In this document: positions 53,696 to 62,838 of the stretch, one piece after another
How positions within the stretch are numbered: the stretch's first letter is position 1
Layout: each line of letters starts with the position of its first letter
Origin: Pseudonocardia kunmingensis
GTDB lineage: Bacteria; Actinomycetota; Actinomycetes; Mycobacteriales; Pseudonocardiaceae
Assembly (NCBI RefSeq): GCF_006716445.1
Contig: NZ_VFPA01000001.1
Coordinates: 1,798,001 to 1,862,000 of the forward strand
Length of the DNA: 64,000 nucleotides
Reading direction: 5' to 3'
The notes under the pieces: generated by a model
Database searches by the model: none
Seen by the model: the letters and a program-made list of their open reading frames with translations, nothing else
Told to the model about the DNA's origin: nothing
Position numbers and translations under genes: made by a program

Positions 53696-54849
53696 TGTTG
53701 TCTGGCCCTCACTCTCGGGATGGCGGAGGCGAGCACGGCCACGACCAGGCCGATCCCCACCACACACAGCACGATGAACGGGTCGTCGATCAGCGCCAGC
53801 GCCACCGCGCCGAACGCCAGCAGGCCGGCCCACAGGTAGATCAGCAGCACCGCGCGCCGCTGGCTGTGCCCGATCTCGAGCAGCCGGTGGTGCAGGTGCA
53901 TCTTGTCCGGCGCGAACGGGCTCATGCCCTTGCGGGTGCGTCGCACGACGGCCATGAGCAGGTCGAGCAGCGGTACGAACACCACCGCGGCCAGCACGAT
54001 GAGCGGTGCGAACAGCGCCAGCACGTCGGTGGCGTCCGCGCCGATGATGGAGATCTTGCCCGATGCGCTCGTGGTGGCCGCCGCGAGCAGCAGGCCGATG
54101 AGCATCGAGCCGGAGTCGCCCATGAAGATCCGGGCGGGGTTGAAGTTGTGCGGCAGGAACCCCAGGCACGCGCCGGCGAGCACGGCCGCGATCAGGGCAG
54201 GCGAGTACACGGAGGGGTCGTTGCCGACGCGGCCGACCAGCCCGATCGCGAAGAGCCCCACCGCGGCCGCGGCGATCATCCCGACGCCCGCGGCGAGGCC
54301 GTCCAGGCCGTCGACGAAGTTCATCGCGTTGACCAGCGCCACCGTCAGCAGCACCGTCAGCAGCACGCCCTGCTCCTGGCCGAGCACGAGGAGCGAGCCG
54401 GACTCCCCCGAGTCGCCGCCGCCCCACGGCACGAAGAACACCGTCCACTGGACGCCGAAGATCACCAGGATGCCGGCGGCCGTGGTCTGGCCCGCGAACT
54501 TGGTGAGCGCGTCCAGGTCGTAGCGGTCGTCGAGTGCCCCGACGGCCGCGAGCAGCAGCGCGGCCCCCATGACCCCGACGACCTCGGAGGCGTTGTTGTC
54601 GAACGCCAGCCGCAGCGCCGGCAGCTGGTAGGCCATCCCCACGCCGGCGAGCACGCCTCCGAGCATCGCCAGGCCGCCCCAGCGCGGGGTGGGCGTGACG
54701 TGCACGTCGCGCTTGCGCGGCCACGCGACCGCGCCGAGGCGGAGCGCGAGCACGCGCACCGGTCCGACCAGCAGGAACGTCACGACCGTCGCCGTCAGAC
54801 CCGCGAGCAGGAACTCCCGGATCGGCAGGACGAGCGTGGGGACCGCCAC
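53692..54849 (-). CDS. wecA: Polyprenyl-phosphate N-acetylglucosamine-1-phosphate transferase (WecA/Rfe)
   Basis: 385 residues with about eleven helices, MraY/WecA superfamily. Catalytic motifs: GALDDRYDLDAL, NAMNFVDGLDGLAAG, FMGDSGSM and the HLHHRLL loop. It starts arabinogalactan-linker or teichoic-type polymer synthesis by loading GlcNAc-1-phosphate on a polyprenyl phosphate; M. tuberculosis Rfe has the same position. GTG 54849 lies 13 nt after the glyA stop. Confidence 0.93.
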   Translation of the reverse strand: MAVPTLVLPIREFLLAGLTATVVTFLLVGPVRVLALRLGAVAWPRKRDVHVTPTPRWGGLAMLGGVLAGVGMAYQLPALRLAFDNNASEVVGVMGAALLLAAVGALDDRYDLDALTKFAGQTTAAGILVIFGVQWTVFFVPWGGGDSGESGSLLVLGQEQGVLLTVLLTVALVNAMNFVDGLDGLAAGVGMIAAAAVGLFAIGLVGRVGNDPSVYSPALIAAVLAGACLGFLPHNFNPARIFMGDSGSMLIGLLLAAATTSASGKISIIGADATDVLALFAPLIVLAAVVFVPLLDLLMAVVRRTRKGMSPFAPDKMHLHHRLLEIGHSQRRAVLLIYLWAGLLAFGAVALALIDDPFIVLCVVGIGLVVAVLASAIPRVRARQQ

Positions 54850-54862
54850 GGCAGCGCGGCCG

Positions 54863-56152
54863 CTAGGGCCGCGGGTAGGCGGGGGCGCGCGCGACGAGCG
54901 CGGACACCGCGGCGGCCACGTCGGCCAGCTCCGCATCCCCGGCCGGGGTGCCGTGCTCGGCCCGCACGGCCCGGCCGAGCAGCGCACCGATCTCGGCCAT
55001 GTCGGTCTCGGTCATGCCCTGCGTGGTGACGCTGGGCGAGCCGACCCGCAGCCCGGACGGCTTGAGCGGCGGGGCCGGGTCGTAGGGGATGGCGTTCTTG
55101 TTGAGCGTGATGCGGGCGGCGTCGCAGCGGGTCTCCGCCTGGTCGCCGGTGACGCCGAGCGGCCGCAGGTCCACCAGCGCGAGGTGGGTGTCGGTGCCGC
55201 CGGACACGGCGCGCATCCCCTCGGCCTCCAGGCTCTTGGCGAGCGCCTGCGCGTTGCCGATCACCTGGCTCGTGTAGGCCTGGTACTCCGGCTGCGCCGC
55301 CTCGCGCATCGCGACCGCCTTGGCCGCCACCGCGTGCATGAGCGGGCCGCCCTGGGCGAACGGGAACACGGCCTTGTCGATGGCCTTCGCGTGCTCGGCC
55401 TTCGCGAGCACCATCCCGCCGCGCGGGCCGCGCAGCACCTTGTGCGTGGTGGCCGTGACGACGTCGGCGAACGGCACCGGCGACGGGATCGCCCCGCCGG
55501 CGACCAGCCCGATGAAGTGCGCCGCGTCGACCATCAGCTTGGCGCCGACCTCGTCGGCGATCTGGCGGAAGGCGGCGAAGTCGATCAGCCGCGGGTAGGC
55601 CGTGGCACCCGCGATGATCATCTTCGGCCGGTGCTCGAGGGCCAGGTCGCGGACCTGGTCGTAGTCGATCAGCTCGCTGTCCTCGCGCACGGTGTAGGAC
55701 ACGGCGTTGAACCACTTGCCGGAGAAGCTGACCTTGCTGCCGTGGGTGAGGTGGCCACCCTGCTTGAGGTCCATCGCGAGCACCGTGTCGCCGGGCCGGG
55801 TGAACGCGGCGTACACCGCGAAGTTGGCCGACGCGCCCGAGTGCGGCTGCAGGTTGACGTGCTCGGCGCCGAACAGCTCCCGCGCGCGGGCGTTGCCGAT
55901 CTCCTCCGCGCGGTCGACGACCTCGCAGCCGCCGTAGTAGCGGCGGCCCGGGTAACCCTCGGCGTACTTGTTGGAGAGCGTGGACCCCAGCGCCGCCAGC
56001 ACGGCCGGGCTCGTGAGGTTCTCGCTGGCGATGAGCTGCAAGCCGCCGCGCAGCCGGTCCAGCTCGTCGAGCACCACGCCGGCGATCTCCGGGTCCTGGT
56101 GCTGCAGCGCGTCGAAGTCCGGGCCCCAGAACGGGGTGCTGTGCTCGCTCAC
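54863..56152 (-). CDS. glyA: Serine hydroxymethyltransferase
   Basis: 429 residues. PLP-binding Lys in TATTHKVLRGPRGG, plus IASENLTSPAVLAALGS and NKYAEGYPGRRYYGG. It interconverts serine and glycine with tetrahydrofolate and supplies one-carbon units. TACCGT lies exactly 6 nt before GTG 56152, so the mRNA is probably leaderless; no glycine riboswitch is visible. Confidence 0.96.
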   Translation of the reverse strand: MSEHSTPFWGPDFDALQHQDPEIAGVVLDELDRLRGGLQLIASENLTSPAVLAALGSTLSNKYAEGYPGRRYYGGCEVVDRAEEIGNARARELFGAEHVNLQPHSGASANFAVYAAFTRPGDTVLAMDLKQGGHLTHGSKVSFSGKWFNAVSYTVREDSELIDYDQVRDLALEHRPKMIIAGATAYPRLIDFAAFRQIADEVGAKLMVDAAHFIGLVAGGAIPSPVPFADVVTATTHKVLRGPRGGMVLAKAEHAKAIDKAVFPFAQGGPLMHAVAAKAVAMREAAQPEYQAYTSQVIGNAQALAKSLEAEGMRAVSGGTDTHLALVDLRPLGVTGDQAETRCDAARITLNKNAIPYDPAPPLKPSGLRVGSPSVTTQGMTETDMAEIGALLGRAVRAEHGTPAGDAELADVAAAVSALVARAPAYPRP

Positions 56153-56262
56153 GGTTGAACGGTACCCGCTGCGACCGCCGCGCCCGGCCGGGGCGGTGGC
56201 GTGCGATTGGAGCACTGATCGCTGTTGTTGCCGGCGCTCTCGCTCCGTGCCAGACTCGGCCG

Positions 56263-56937
56263 ATGACCGCCGCCGGAGCCCGCGCCCGCGTGCGCGCCGA
56301 ACTGACCCGTGAGATCGCCGAGGCCGCCCGCCGCCACCTCGCCACGCAGGGCGCGGCCGCGCTCTCCCTGCGTGCGGTGGCCCGCGAGCTCGGCATGGCC
56401 TCCTCGGCCGTCTACCGCTACTTCCCCAGCCGCGACGACCTGCTCACCGCCCTGATCATCGACGCGTACGACGCCATCGGCACCGCCGCGGAGCGCGCCG
56501 AGTCCGCGGTCGAGCGCGCCGACCTGCGCGGTCGCTGGCACGCGACGTGCCGGGCCGCCCGCGAGTGGGCGGTCGCGCACCCGCACGAGTACGCGCTGGT
56601 CTACGGCTCGCCGGTACCCGGCTACGCGGCCCCCGAGGCGACCATCGGGCCGGCGGCGCGGGTCGCGGAGCTGCTGTGCCGGATCGTGGCCGACGGGGTC
56701 GCGGCCGGCGCCGTCGATGCCGACCCCGGCGACGGCGCCGACGTGCTCACCCCCGGCGTCGCCGAGCGCCTCGGCCTGCCGCCCACCCTCGGCCCGCGCA
56801 TCGTCATGGCCTGGAGCGGCCTCTACGGCGCGATCAGCTTCGAGATCTTCGGCCAGACCCACGGCGTGGTGGCCGACCACGAGGCGCACTTCGACGTGGT
56901 GGTGGAGCGCCTGGCGGACCTGTTCCCGCTCCCTTGA
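56263..56937 (+). CDS. TetR family regulator (TetR_C_13/WHG type)
   Basis: 224 residues. HTH: LSLRAVARELGMASSAVYRY then FPSRDDLL. The C-terminal domain has PHEYALVYGSPVPGYAAP, the WHG-domain signature. It is one of only a few plus-strand genes within the housekeeping block (45-64 kb). TTGCCG, a 17-nt spacer and CAGACT end 6 nt before ATG 56263, so it looks leaderless. No obvious target apart from itself; glyA is divergent, 110 bp away. Confidence 0.88.
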   Translation: MTAAGARARVRAELTREIAEAARRHLATQGAAALSLRAVARELGMASSAVYRYFPSRDDLLTALIIDAYDAIGTAAERAESAVERADLRGRWHATCRAAREWAVAHPHEYALVYGSPVPGYAAPEATIGPAARVAELLCRIVADGVAAGAVDADPGDGADVLTPGVAERLGLPPTLGPRIVMAWSGLYGAISFEIFGQTHGVVADHEAHFDVVVERLADLFPLP

Positions 56938-56950
56938 ACACGAGCCCCCG

Positions 56951-57000
56951 CAACGAACGGCACTTTCGTTGCTTCCTAGCCGACGAGAGTGCCGTTCGTC
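56951..57000. repeat. Palindromic intergenic repeat (GAACGGCACT family), copy C
   Basis: AACGAACGGCACTTTCGTTG (56952-56971) faces CGACGAGAGTGCCGTTCGTC (56981-57000), with the loop CTTCCTAGC. It lies between the convergent TetR and sua5 stops. Core and loop agree with copies A and B. Confidence 0.8.
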
Positions 57001-57017
57001 CGCGGGGCACCGCAGGA

Positions 57018-57665
57018 TCAGGCCGGGAGGACCTCGCGGCCCAGGACCTCCGCCACCTCGGCCGAGGAGACCGCGCCCTCGCGCAGCACACGCGGGTCGT
57101 CGCCGGTCAGGTCGATCACCGTGGAGGCGATCGGCTCGCCGGAGGGCCCGCCGTCCAGGTAGACCGCCACCTTGTCGCCGAGCTGCTCCCGCGCCTGCGC
57201 GGCCGACGACGCGGGCGGCTGCCCCGAGACGTTCGCGCTGGACACCCCCATCGGGCCGACGTCGCGCAGCAGCTCGAGCGCCACCGGGTGCAGCGGCATC
57301 CGCAGCATCACGGTGCCCTTCGTGGAGCCCAGGTCCCACTTCAGCGACGGCGCGTGCCGCAGCACCAGCGAGAGCCCGCCGGGCCAGAACGCCTCGATCA
57401 GGTCGCGCGCGGTCTTCGGGACGCCCTGCACCAGGCCGTCGATGGTCGTCCAGGAGCCGACGAGCACCGGGACCGGCATGTCCGGGCCGCGCTGCTTGGC
57501 GTTGAGCAGGCCGCGGACCGCCGAGGCGCTGAACGCGTCGCACCCGATGCCGTAGACGGTGTCCGTGGGCAGGACCACCTGGCGGCCCGCGCGCACCGCT
57601 CGTGCTGCCGCTGCCAGACCCTCGGCACGCTGGTCGGGATCGGCGCAGTCGTACGTGGAAGCCAC
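57018..57665 (-). CDS. L-threonylcarbamoyladenylate synthase (Sua5/YrdC type)
   Basis: 215 residues. YrdC fold: VVLPTDTVYGIGCDAFS, KQRGPDMPVPVLVG, FWPGGLSLVL and VSSANVSGQPP. It makes the threonylcarbamoyl-AMP used for the t6A base of tRNAs reading ANN codons. It has only the YrdC domain, without the Sua5 tail. TAGGCT lies exactly 6 nt before GTG 57665, so it is probably leaderless. Confidence 0.94.
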   Translation of the reverse strand: MASTYDCADPDQRAEGLAAAARAVRAGRQVVLPTDTVYGIGCDAFSASAVRGLLNAKQRGPDMPVPVLVGSWTTIDGLVQGVPKTARDLIEAFWPGGLSLVLRHAPSLKWDLGSTKGTVMLRMPLHPVALELLRDVGPMGVSSANVSGQPPASSAAQAREQLGDKVAVYLDGGPSGEPIASTVIDLTGDDPRVLREGAVSSAEVAEVLGREVLPA

Positions 57666-57684
57666 GGGCGGAGCCTACTCAGCA

Positions 57685-57745
57685 GCACCTTGGCTCCAAC
57701 GTGCGGTCAGAAGCGCCCTCCCACAGCACCTTGGCTCCAAGGTGC
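57685..57745. repeat. Two tandem GCACCTTGG palindromes
   Basis: GCACCTTGGCTCCAACGTGC (57685-57704) and GCACCTTGGCTCCAAGGTGC (57726-57745) repeat with a 41-bp period. Each is nearly self-complementary around CT. They share GGCTCCAAGGTGC with the palindrome at 28565-28626. Position: between prmC and sua5 on the same strand. Confidence 0.65.
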
Positions 57746-57760
57746 GTCAGGGGCGGTCCG

Positions 57761-58639
57761 TCAGGCGGGGTGGAGGGGGCGGCGGCGGGCCGTGGCGAAG
57801 CGGGGGCGGCCGGCCAGGTCGTGGTGCTCCTCGACCTCGGTGAGCACCTTGCGGCGGCGCAACAGCGCGGGGACGGTCTCGCCGTGGGTGTCGTCGTGCT
57901 CGATCGCGAGGCCGCCGCCGTAGCGGAGCAGGGCCGCGGACGCCGAGATGACGGCCCGGATGACCTCCAGGCCGTCGGGCCCGCCGAAGACGGCCGCGGG
58001 CGGGTCCCAGTCGGTGACCTCCGGCGGCAGCCGGGTGCCGTCCGGGACGTAGGGCGGGTTGCAGAGCACGAGGTCGACGTGCGTCTCCAGCTCGACGAGC
58101 AGGTCGGGCCACCGGACGTCCGCCGCGTGCAGGGTGACCGGCGTCCCCCCCGCGGCGACGTGCGCGGCGACGTTGCGCTGCGCCCACGTCAGCGCCGCCG
58201 GATCGGCCTCGACGGCGTGCACCCGGGCGTCCGGCCGGCTCGCCGCGACGGCGAGCGCGAGCGCCCCGCTGCCCGTGCACAGGTCCACGACCAGCGGCTG
58301 CGCGACGTCGGCGATCTCGCGCAGCCCCCACTCCAGCAGCAGCTCGGTCTCCGGACGGGGGGTGAAGACGCCCGGCCCGACCGCGACCTCGACCGGTCCG
58401 AGCACGGCCGTGCCCACGAGGTGCTGCAGTGGTTCGCGGGCGGCACGGCGCTCCACCAGCTCGCGCAGCGCGTCGAGGACGGGCTGGTCGACGAGCGGGT
58501 GCAGCATGAGCCGCCCCCGTTCCACGCCCACGACGTGCGCGGCGAGCAGCTCGGCGTCGACCCGGGGCGAGGCGATGCCCGCGGTGGCGAGGGTGCGCTC
58601 GGCCTCGAGGATGGCCAACCGCAGCGGCTGCCGCCTCAC
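57761..58639 (-). CDS. prmC: Release factor glutamine methyltransferase
   Basis: 292 residues. SAM motif VVDLCTGSGALALAV and catalytic NPPY (LCNPPYVPDG) are typical of PrmC/HemK, which methylates the Gln of the GGQ motif in release factors. It directly follows prfA (19 nt), its substrate. GTG 58639 follows GGGAGG. Confidence 0.95.
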   Translation of the reverse strand: MRRQPLRLAILEAERTLATAGIASPRVDAELLAAHVVGVERGRLMLHPLVDQPVLDALRELVERRAAREPLQHLVGTAVLGPVEVAVGPGVFTPRPETELLLEWGLREIADVAQPLVVDLCTGSGALALAVAASRPDARVHAVEADPAALTWAQRNVAAHVAAGGTPVTLHAADVRWPDLLVELETHVDLVLCNPPYVPDGTRLPPEVTDWDPPAAVFGGPDGLEVIRAVISASAALLRYGGGLAIEHDDTHGETVPALLRRRKVLTEVEEHHDLAGRPRFATARRRPLHPA

Positions 58640-58658
58640 GACCGGCCCTCCCGAGGCC

Positions 58659-59723
58659 TCATGAGCCGACCGTCTCCGCGCGTTCCGCGGCCTGCAGGGC
58701 GTCGACTACCCCCTGCAGGTCGCCGTCGAGGACCGTCGACAGGTTGTGGGCCTTGTAGCCCACGCGGTGGTCGGAGATCCGGTTCTCCGGGAAGTTGTAG
58801 GTGCGGATGCGCTCGGAACGGTCGACCGTGCGCACCTGGGAACGGCGCTGGTCCGACGCCTTCGCCGCCGCCTCCTCCTCGGCGAGGGCCTGCAGCCGCG
58901 ACCGCAGCACCTCCATCGCCCGGGCCCGGTTCTGCAGCTGCGAACGCTCGTTCTGGCAGCTCACGACGATGCCCGAGGGGAGGTGGGTGATCCGGACGGC
59001 GGAGTCGGTGGTGTTGACGCTCTGGCCACCGTGACCCGAGGAGCGGAAGACGTCGACGCGCAGGTCGTTCTCGTCGATCTCGACGTCGGCGTCCTCGCCG
59101 GTGTCGGGGTAGACCAGCACCCCCGCGGCGGAGGTGTGGATGCGCCCCTGCGACTCGGTGACGGGCACGCGCTGGACGCGGTGCACGCCGCCCTCGAACT
59201 TCAACGCCGACCAGACGCCGTCGGCCACCGGTTCGCGCGAGCGCACCAGCAGCGTGATGTCCTTGACGCCGCCGAGGTCGGACGGCACGGCGTCGAGGAC
59301 CTGCGTGGACCAGCCGCGGCGTTCGGCGTAGCGCTGGTACATCCGCACGAGGTCGCCCGCGAACAGGGCCGACTCCTCGCCGCCCTCTCCGGACTTGACC
59401 TCCATGATGACGTCGTCGCCGTCGTGCGGGTCCCGCGGGACGAGCAGCTCCGCGAGCCGCCGCTCCAGGGCGGGGATGCGCGCGGCGAGCTCGTCGGCCT
59501 CCGCGGCGAACGACGGGTCCTCGGCCGCGAGCTCGCGGGCCGCGGCCTCGTCGGCGCGCGCCGCGGAGAGCTCCCTGGCCACGGCCACGATGGGGCCGAT
59601 CTCGGAGTAGCGACGGCCGAGCTTGCGGGCGGTGGCGGCGTCGGCGTGCACGGCCGGGTCGGCGAGCCGCAGCTCCAGCTCGGCGTGCTCGGCGAGCACG
59701 GCCTCCACAGCCGGTGCGCTCAT
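58659..59723 (-). CDS. prfA: Peptide chain release factor 1
   Basis: 354 residues. Stop-codon tripeptide PVT ([12 protein letters not shown]) and GGQ in [16 protein letters not shown] are intact, so it reads UAA/UAG. ATG 59723 follows GGAGGAG. A strong terminator separates it from rpmE, so prfA-prmC need their own promoter, which must lie between the hairpin and the start. Confidence 0.97.
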   Translation of the reverse strand: MSAPAVEAVLAEHAELELRLADPAVHADAATARKLGRRYSEIGPIVAVARELSAARADEAAARELAAEDPSFAAEADELAARIPALERRLAELLVPRDPHDGDDVIMEVKSGEGGEESALFAGDLVRMYQRYAERRGWSTQVLDAVPSDLGGVKDITLLVRSREPVADGVWSALKFEGGVHRVQRVPVTESQGRIHTSAAGVLVYPDTGEDADVEIDENDLRVDVFRSSGHGGQSVNTTDSAVRITHLPSGIVVSCQNERSQLQNRARAMEVLRSRLQALAEEEAAAKASDQRRSQVRTVDRSERIRTYNFPENRISDHRVGYKAHNLSTVLDGDLQGVVDALQAAERAETVGS

Positions 59724-59752
59724 GGCTCCTCCTTCCCCGGTCCGGACACACC

Positions 59753-59785
59753 GACGGCGCCCACCGTGGTCCGGTGGGCGCCGTC
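59753..59785 (-). terminator. Terminator between rpmE and prfA
   Basis: GACGGCGCCCACC (59753-59765) and GGTGGGCGCCGTC (59773-59785) are perfectly complementary over 13 bp, loop 7 nt, 7 nt past the rpmE stop. Confidence 0.8.
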
Positions 59786-59792
59786 AGGGGAA

Positions 59793-60014
59793 CTACTTCT
59801 TGTTGCCGGCCCGCTTGCCGTAGCGCGCCTCGAACCGGGCGACGCGGCCGCCGGAGTCGAGGATCCGCTGCTTGCCGGTGTAGAACGGGTGGCACGCCGA
59901 GCAGGTCTCGACCGTCATCTTGCCGCTGGTCTTGGTGCTGCGGGTGGTGAACGAGTTGCCGCAGCCGCAGACGACCTGGGTCTCGACGTACTCGGGGTGG
60001 ATGCCTGAACGCAC
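59793..60014 (-). CDS. rpmE: 50S ribosomal protein L31, zinc-binding form
   Basis: 73 residues. Starts [20 protein letters not shown] and keeps the four Cys (CGC and CSAC), so it is the zinc-containing C+ form that is replaced by C- paralogues when zinc is scarce. GTG 60014 follows AGAGG. Confidence 0.96.
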   Translation of the reverse strand: MRSGIHPEYVETQVVCGCGNSFTTRSTKTSGKMTVETCSACHPFYTGKQRILDSGGRVARFEARYGKRAGNKK

Positions 60015-60144
60015 GGTGGTTCCTCTCGAAGTGGTGCCGGGTCCCCGTCGGGCGGGGTGAACCGGGACCGGAGCGTGACGCTCCATTCAACCACCCGGGC
60101 CGCCGGCGGATTCCCGCGGGCGGTCCGGATCGGCTGGGGTCGGG

Positions 60145-62520
60145 TCAGTCGTTGTCGGTGCCGGGGGTGCTCTTCGCGACCTGCATCAGGAACTCGATGT
60201 TGGTGCGCGTCTTGCGGAGCTGGGTGAGCAGCAGGTCGATGGCCTGCTGGTCGTCCAGCGCGGCGAGCACCCTGCGGAGCTTGACCATGACGGCGTACTC
60301 GTCCGGCGACATGATCAGCTCTTCCTTGCGGGTGCCGGAGTCGCCCACGTCGATGGCGGGGAAGACCCGCTTGTCGGCGATGCGGCGGTCCAGCTTGAGC
60401 TCGGCGTTGCCGGTGCCCTTGAACTCCTCGAAGATGACCGTGTCCATCGTGGACCCGGTCTCGACCAGCGCCGTGGCGAAGATCGTGAGCGAGCCACCGT
60501 CCTCGATGTTGCGCGCCGCGCCGAGGAACCGCTTCGGCGGGTAGAGCGCCGTGGAGTCGACACCACCGGACAGGATGCGCCCGGACGCCGGCGCGGCCAG
60601 GTTGTAGGCCCGGCCGAGGCGGGTGATGTTGTCGAGCAGCACGACCACGTCGTGGCCCATCTCGACCAGGCGCTTCGCCCGCTCGATCGACAGCTCCGCG
60701 ACCGTGGTGTGGTCCGACGGCGGCCGGTCGAACGTGGACGCGATGACCTCGCCCTTCACCGACCGCTGCATGTCGGTGACCTCCTCCGGCCGCTCGTCCA
60801 CGAGGACGACCATGAGGTGGCACTCCGGGTTGTTGGTGGTGATCGCGTTGGCGATGTTCTGCATGATCGTGGTCTTGCCCGCCTTCGGCGGGGACACGAT
60901 CAGTGCGCGCTGGCCCTTGCCGACCGGCATCACCAGGTCGATGACGCGGGTGGTCAGCTTGTGCGGCTCGGTCTCCAGGCGCAGCCGCTCGTTCGGGTAG
61001 AGCGGGGTGAGCTTGGTGAACTCGGGCCGGTTCCGCGCGGTGTCCGGGTCCTGGCCGTTGATCGAGTCGACGCGGACCAGCGGGTTGAACTTCTGCCGCG
61101 ACTGCTCGCCCTCGCGGGGCTCGCGCACGGCGCCGGTGATCGCGTCACCGCGGCGCAGACCGTACTTGCGGACCAGCGACAGCGAGACGTAGCAGTCCGT
61201 GGGCCCGGACAGGTAGCCGGTGGTGCGGACGAACGCGTAGTTGTCCAGGATGTCGACGATGCCGGCGACCGGCAGCAGCACGTCGCTGTCGCGCACCTCG
61301 GTGTCGACGTTGCCCTGGGCGCCGCCACCGCTGCTGCGGTCGCGGTCCCGGCCACGGCGGCGGTCCCGGAAGCGGCGGCCGCGACGGCCCCGGCCGTCAC
61401 CGTCGTCGTCATCGTCGTCCGGGCGGTTGTCGCGCGGGCCGCGGGTGTCGGCGCGGTTGTCCGGGCGGTCGCCGCGGTTGTCCGGGCGGTCGCCGCGGTT
61501 GTCCGGGCGGCTGTCGGCACGGTTGTCGGCGCGGTTGCCACGGCCGGCGTCGCGCTCGCCGCGACCGCCGCCGTCGCGGTCCCCGCGGCCGCCGTCGCGC
61601 TCGACGCGGCCCTCGTCGCGGCGGCCCTCGTCACGGCGGCCCTCCTGGCGGGACTCGCCACCGTCACGCGTGCGCTCGCGCGGCCGCTCCTCCACCGGAG
61701 CATCGGCGGGAGCCGGCGCGGCGGCGGTGACCTGCTCGGGGGCCTGCCCGGGCTGCTGGGCGGCCTGCTGCTCGGCGCGGTTGCGCCGGCTCTGCCGCGA
61801 ACGCCGGGTGGGCGCGGGGGCCTCGGTGGACGCGTCCACCTGCGGCGCGCTCGCTGCGGCAGTCGGCTCCGGCTGCTGCGGGGCGGCCTCCGCGACGGGC
61901 GCGGAGCCGTTCGCGGCAGGCGCCTCGGCGGCCGGGGCGGGCGCGGCGGCGGACTTCGCCGGCGCTCCCGCGGGTCGCGACGCGGCGCGGCGGCGGCGCG
62001 TGGGCGCGGCGGCAGGCGCCGCGTCGCCGGCAGGCGCCGCCTCGGCGGGAGCGGCCTCCGCGGAGACGGTCCCGGTGCCCGGCGTGGTGTCGGTGGCCGG
62101 GGCCGCGTCGGCGACCTTCTTGTCGGCGGCCTTCGCGCCGGCGGCCTTCTTCTCGGCGGCCTTCTTCTCGGCGGCAGGCGCGGCGTCCGCAGCGGGCTTC
62201 GCGTCCGCGGCGGGCGCCGAGCCGTTCACGGCGGGCGCCTCGGTGGCGCCCGGCGCGGAGGCGGCCGGCACGGAGGCTGCCGGCGCGGAGCCGTTCTCCG
62301 TTAGCGGGAGCTGGCCCGACGCCGCCTTCTTGCGGCTCGGCGGCGCGCCCTGCTTCTCCTTGATCGCAGCGATCAGATCGCCCTTCCGCATCCCGGCGGT
62401 GCCGGGGATGTTCAGCTCGCCGGCCAGCTGGCGGAGCTCCGCCAGCACCATGCCGGTGAGGCCTCCGCGCTTGCGGGGTGCGGGCGATGCCTCGGTGCTG
62501 ACGAGATCGGTCTCGCTCAC
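60145..62520 (-). CDS. rho: Transcription termination factor Rho with long N-terminal insertion
   Basis: 791 residues, nearly twice E. coli Rho. The N-terminal helical domain (VLAELRQLAGELNIPGTAGM) is followed by a ~340-residue Ala/Pro then Arg/Asp/Gly-rich disordered insert. The RNA-binding domain (about residue 425 on) and the ATPase come next: P-loop PPKAGKTTIM and RLVEMGHDVVVLLDNITRL. The insert contains R-P-D-N-R-G-D repeats, encoded by 21-bp tandem copies starting at 61453, 61474 and 61495. Such inserts bind RNA in actinobacterial Rho. GTG 62520 follows GGAAGGA. Confidence 0.96.
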   Translation of the reverse strand: MSETDLVSTEASPAPRKRGGLTGMVLAELRQLAGELNIPGTAGMRKGDLIAAIKEKQGAPPSRKKAASGQLPLTENGSAPAASVPAASAPGATEAPAVNGSAPAADAKPAADAAPAAEKKAAEKKAAGAKAADKKVADAAPATDTTPGTGTVSAEAAPAEAAPAGDAAPAAAPTRRRRAASRPAGAPAKSAAAPAPAAEAPAANGSAPVAEAAPQQPEPTAAASAPQVDASTEAPAPTRRSRQSRRNRAEQQAAQQPGQAPEQVTAAAPAPADAPVEERPRERTRDGGESRQEGRRDEGRRDEGRVERDGGRGDRDGGGRGERDAGRGNRADNRADSRPDNRGDRPDNRGDRPDNRADTRGPRDNRPDDDDDDGDGRGRRGRRFRDRRRGRDRDRSSGGGAQGNVDTEVRDSDVLLPVAGIVDILDNYAFVRTTGYLSGPTDCYVSLSLVRKYGLRRGDAITGAVREPREGEQSRQKFNPLVRVDSINGQDPDTARNRPEFTKLTPLYPNERLRLETEPHKLTTRVIDLVMPVGKGQRALIVSPPKAGKTTIMQNIANAITTNNPECHLMVVLVDERPEEVTDMQRSVKGEVIASTFDRPPSDHTTVAELSIERAKRLVEMGHDVVVLLDNITRLGRAYNLAAPASGRILSGGVDSTALYPPKRFLGAARNIEDGGSLTIFATALVETGSTMDTVIFEEFKGTGNAELKLDRRIADKRVFPAIDVGDSGTRKEELIMSPDEYAVMVKLRRVLAALDDQQAIDLLLTQLRKTRTNIEFLMQVAKSTPGTDND

Positions 62521-62838
62521 AGATGTCCTTCCTGACCGACCGGGCCTCGAGCCCTGGTCAGCGGGATTCACACACTCGCCCGGACGGTGTGCCGGACGAC
62601 ATGTCGGTCAACGGGTCGCGGGAAGAGCGGCCGCCCCGACAGGCAAGGGCGGCGATCATCGCGACGGTCACGGGAATTGGCCGCTCGGGTCGGAACCGGT
62701 CCTGGCGGAGCTGATTGGCAGATCCCGGCTCGAGTGGCCACGCGGATGCCGCGTGGATCGCCGTTGCGGTGCCGAGCGTAGACGTTCCCACCGCACCCCG
62801 GCAACAACCCCCTGTGACCGGCGTGCCGGGCGGCCCGG
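62521..62838 (-). other. Intergenic region between thrB and rho
   Basis: No credible gene. TTGACC on the minus strand (62611 down to 62606) may be a -35 box for rho, with CACCGT about 16 nt further. Near the rho start, arms TGACCGACCGGGC (62533-62545) and GCCCTGGTCA (62551-62560) form a bulged hairpin just upstream of the ribosome site, which could influence rho expression. Near the thrB stop, CCGGGC/GCCCGG-like pairs may terminate the thr operon. All weak. Confidence 0.35.

Noticed and set aside
60652-62304. 550-codon plus-strand ORF opposite rho
   Set aside because: Low-complexity Arg/Gly/Ala translation that mirrors the repetitive rho insert.
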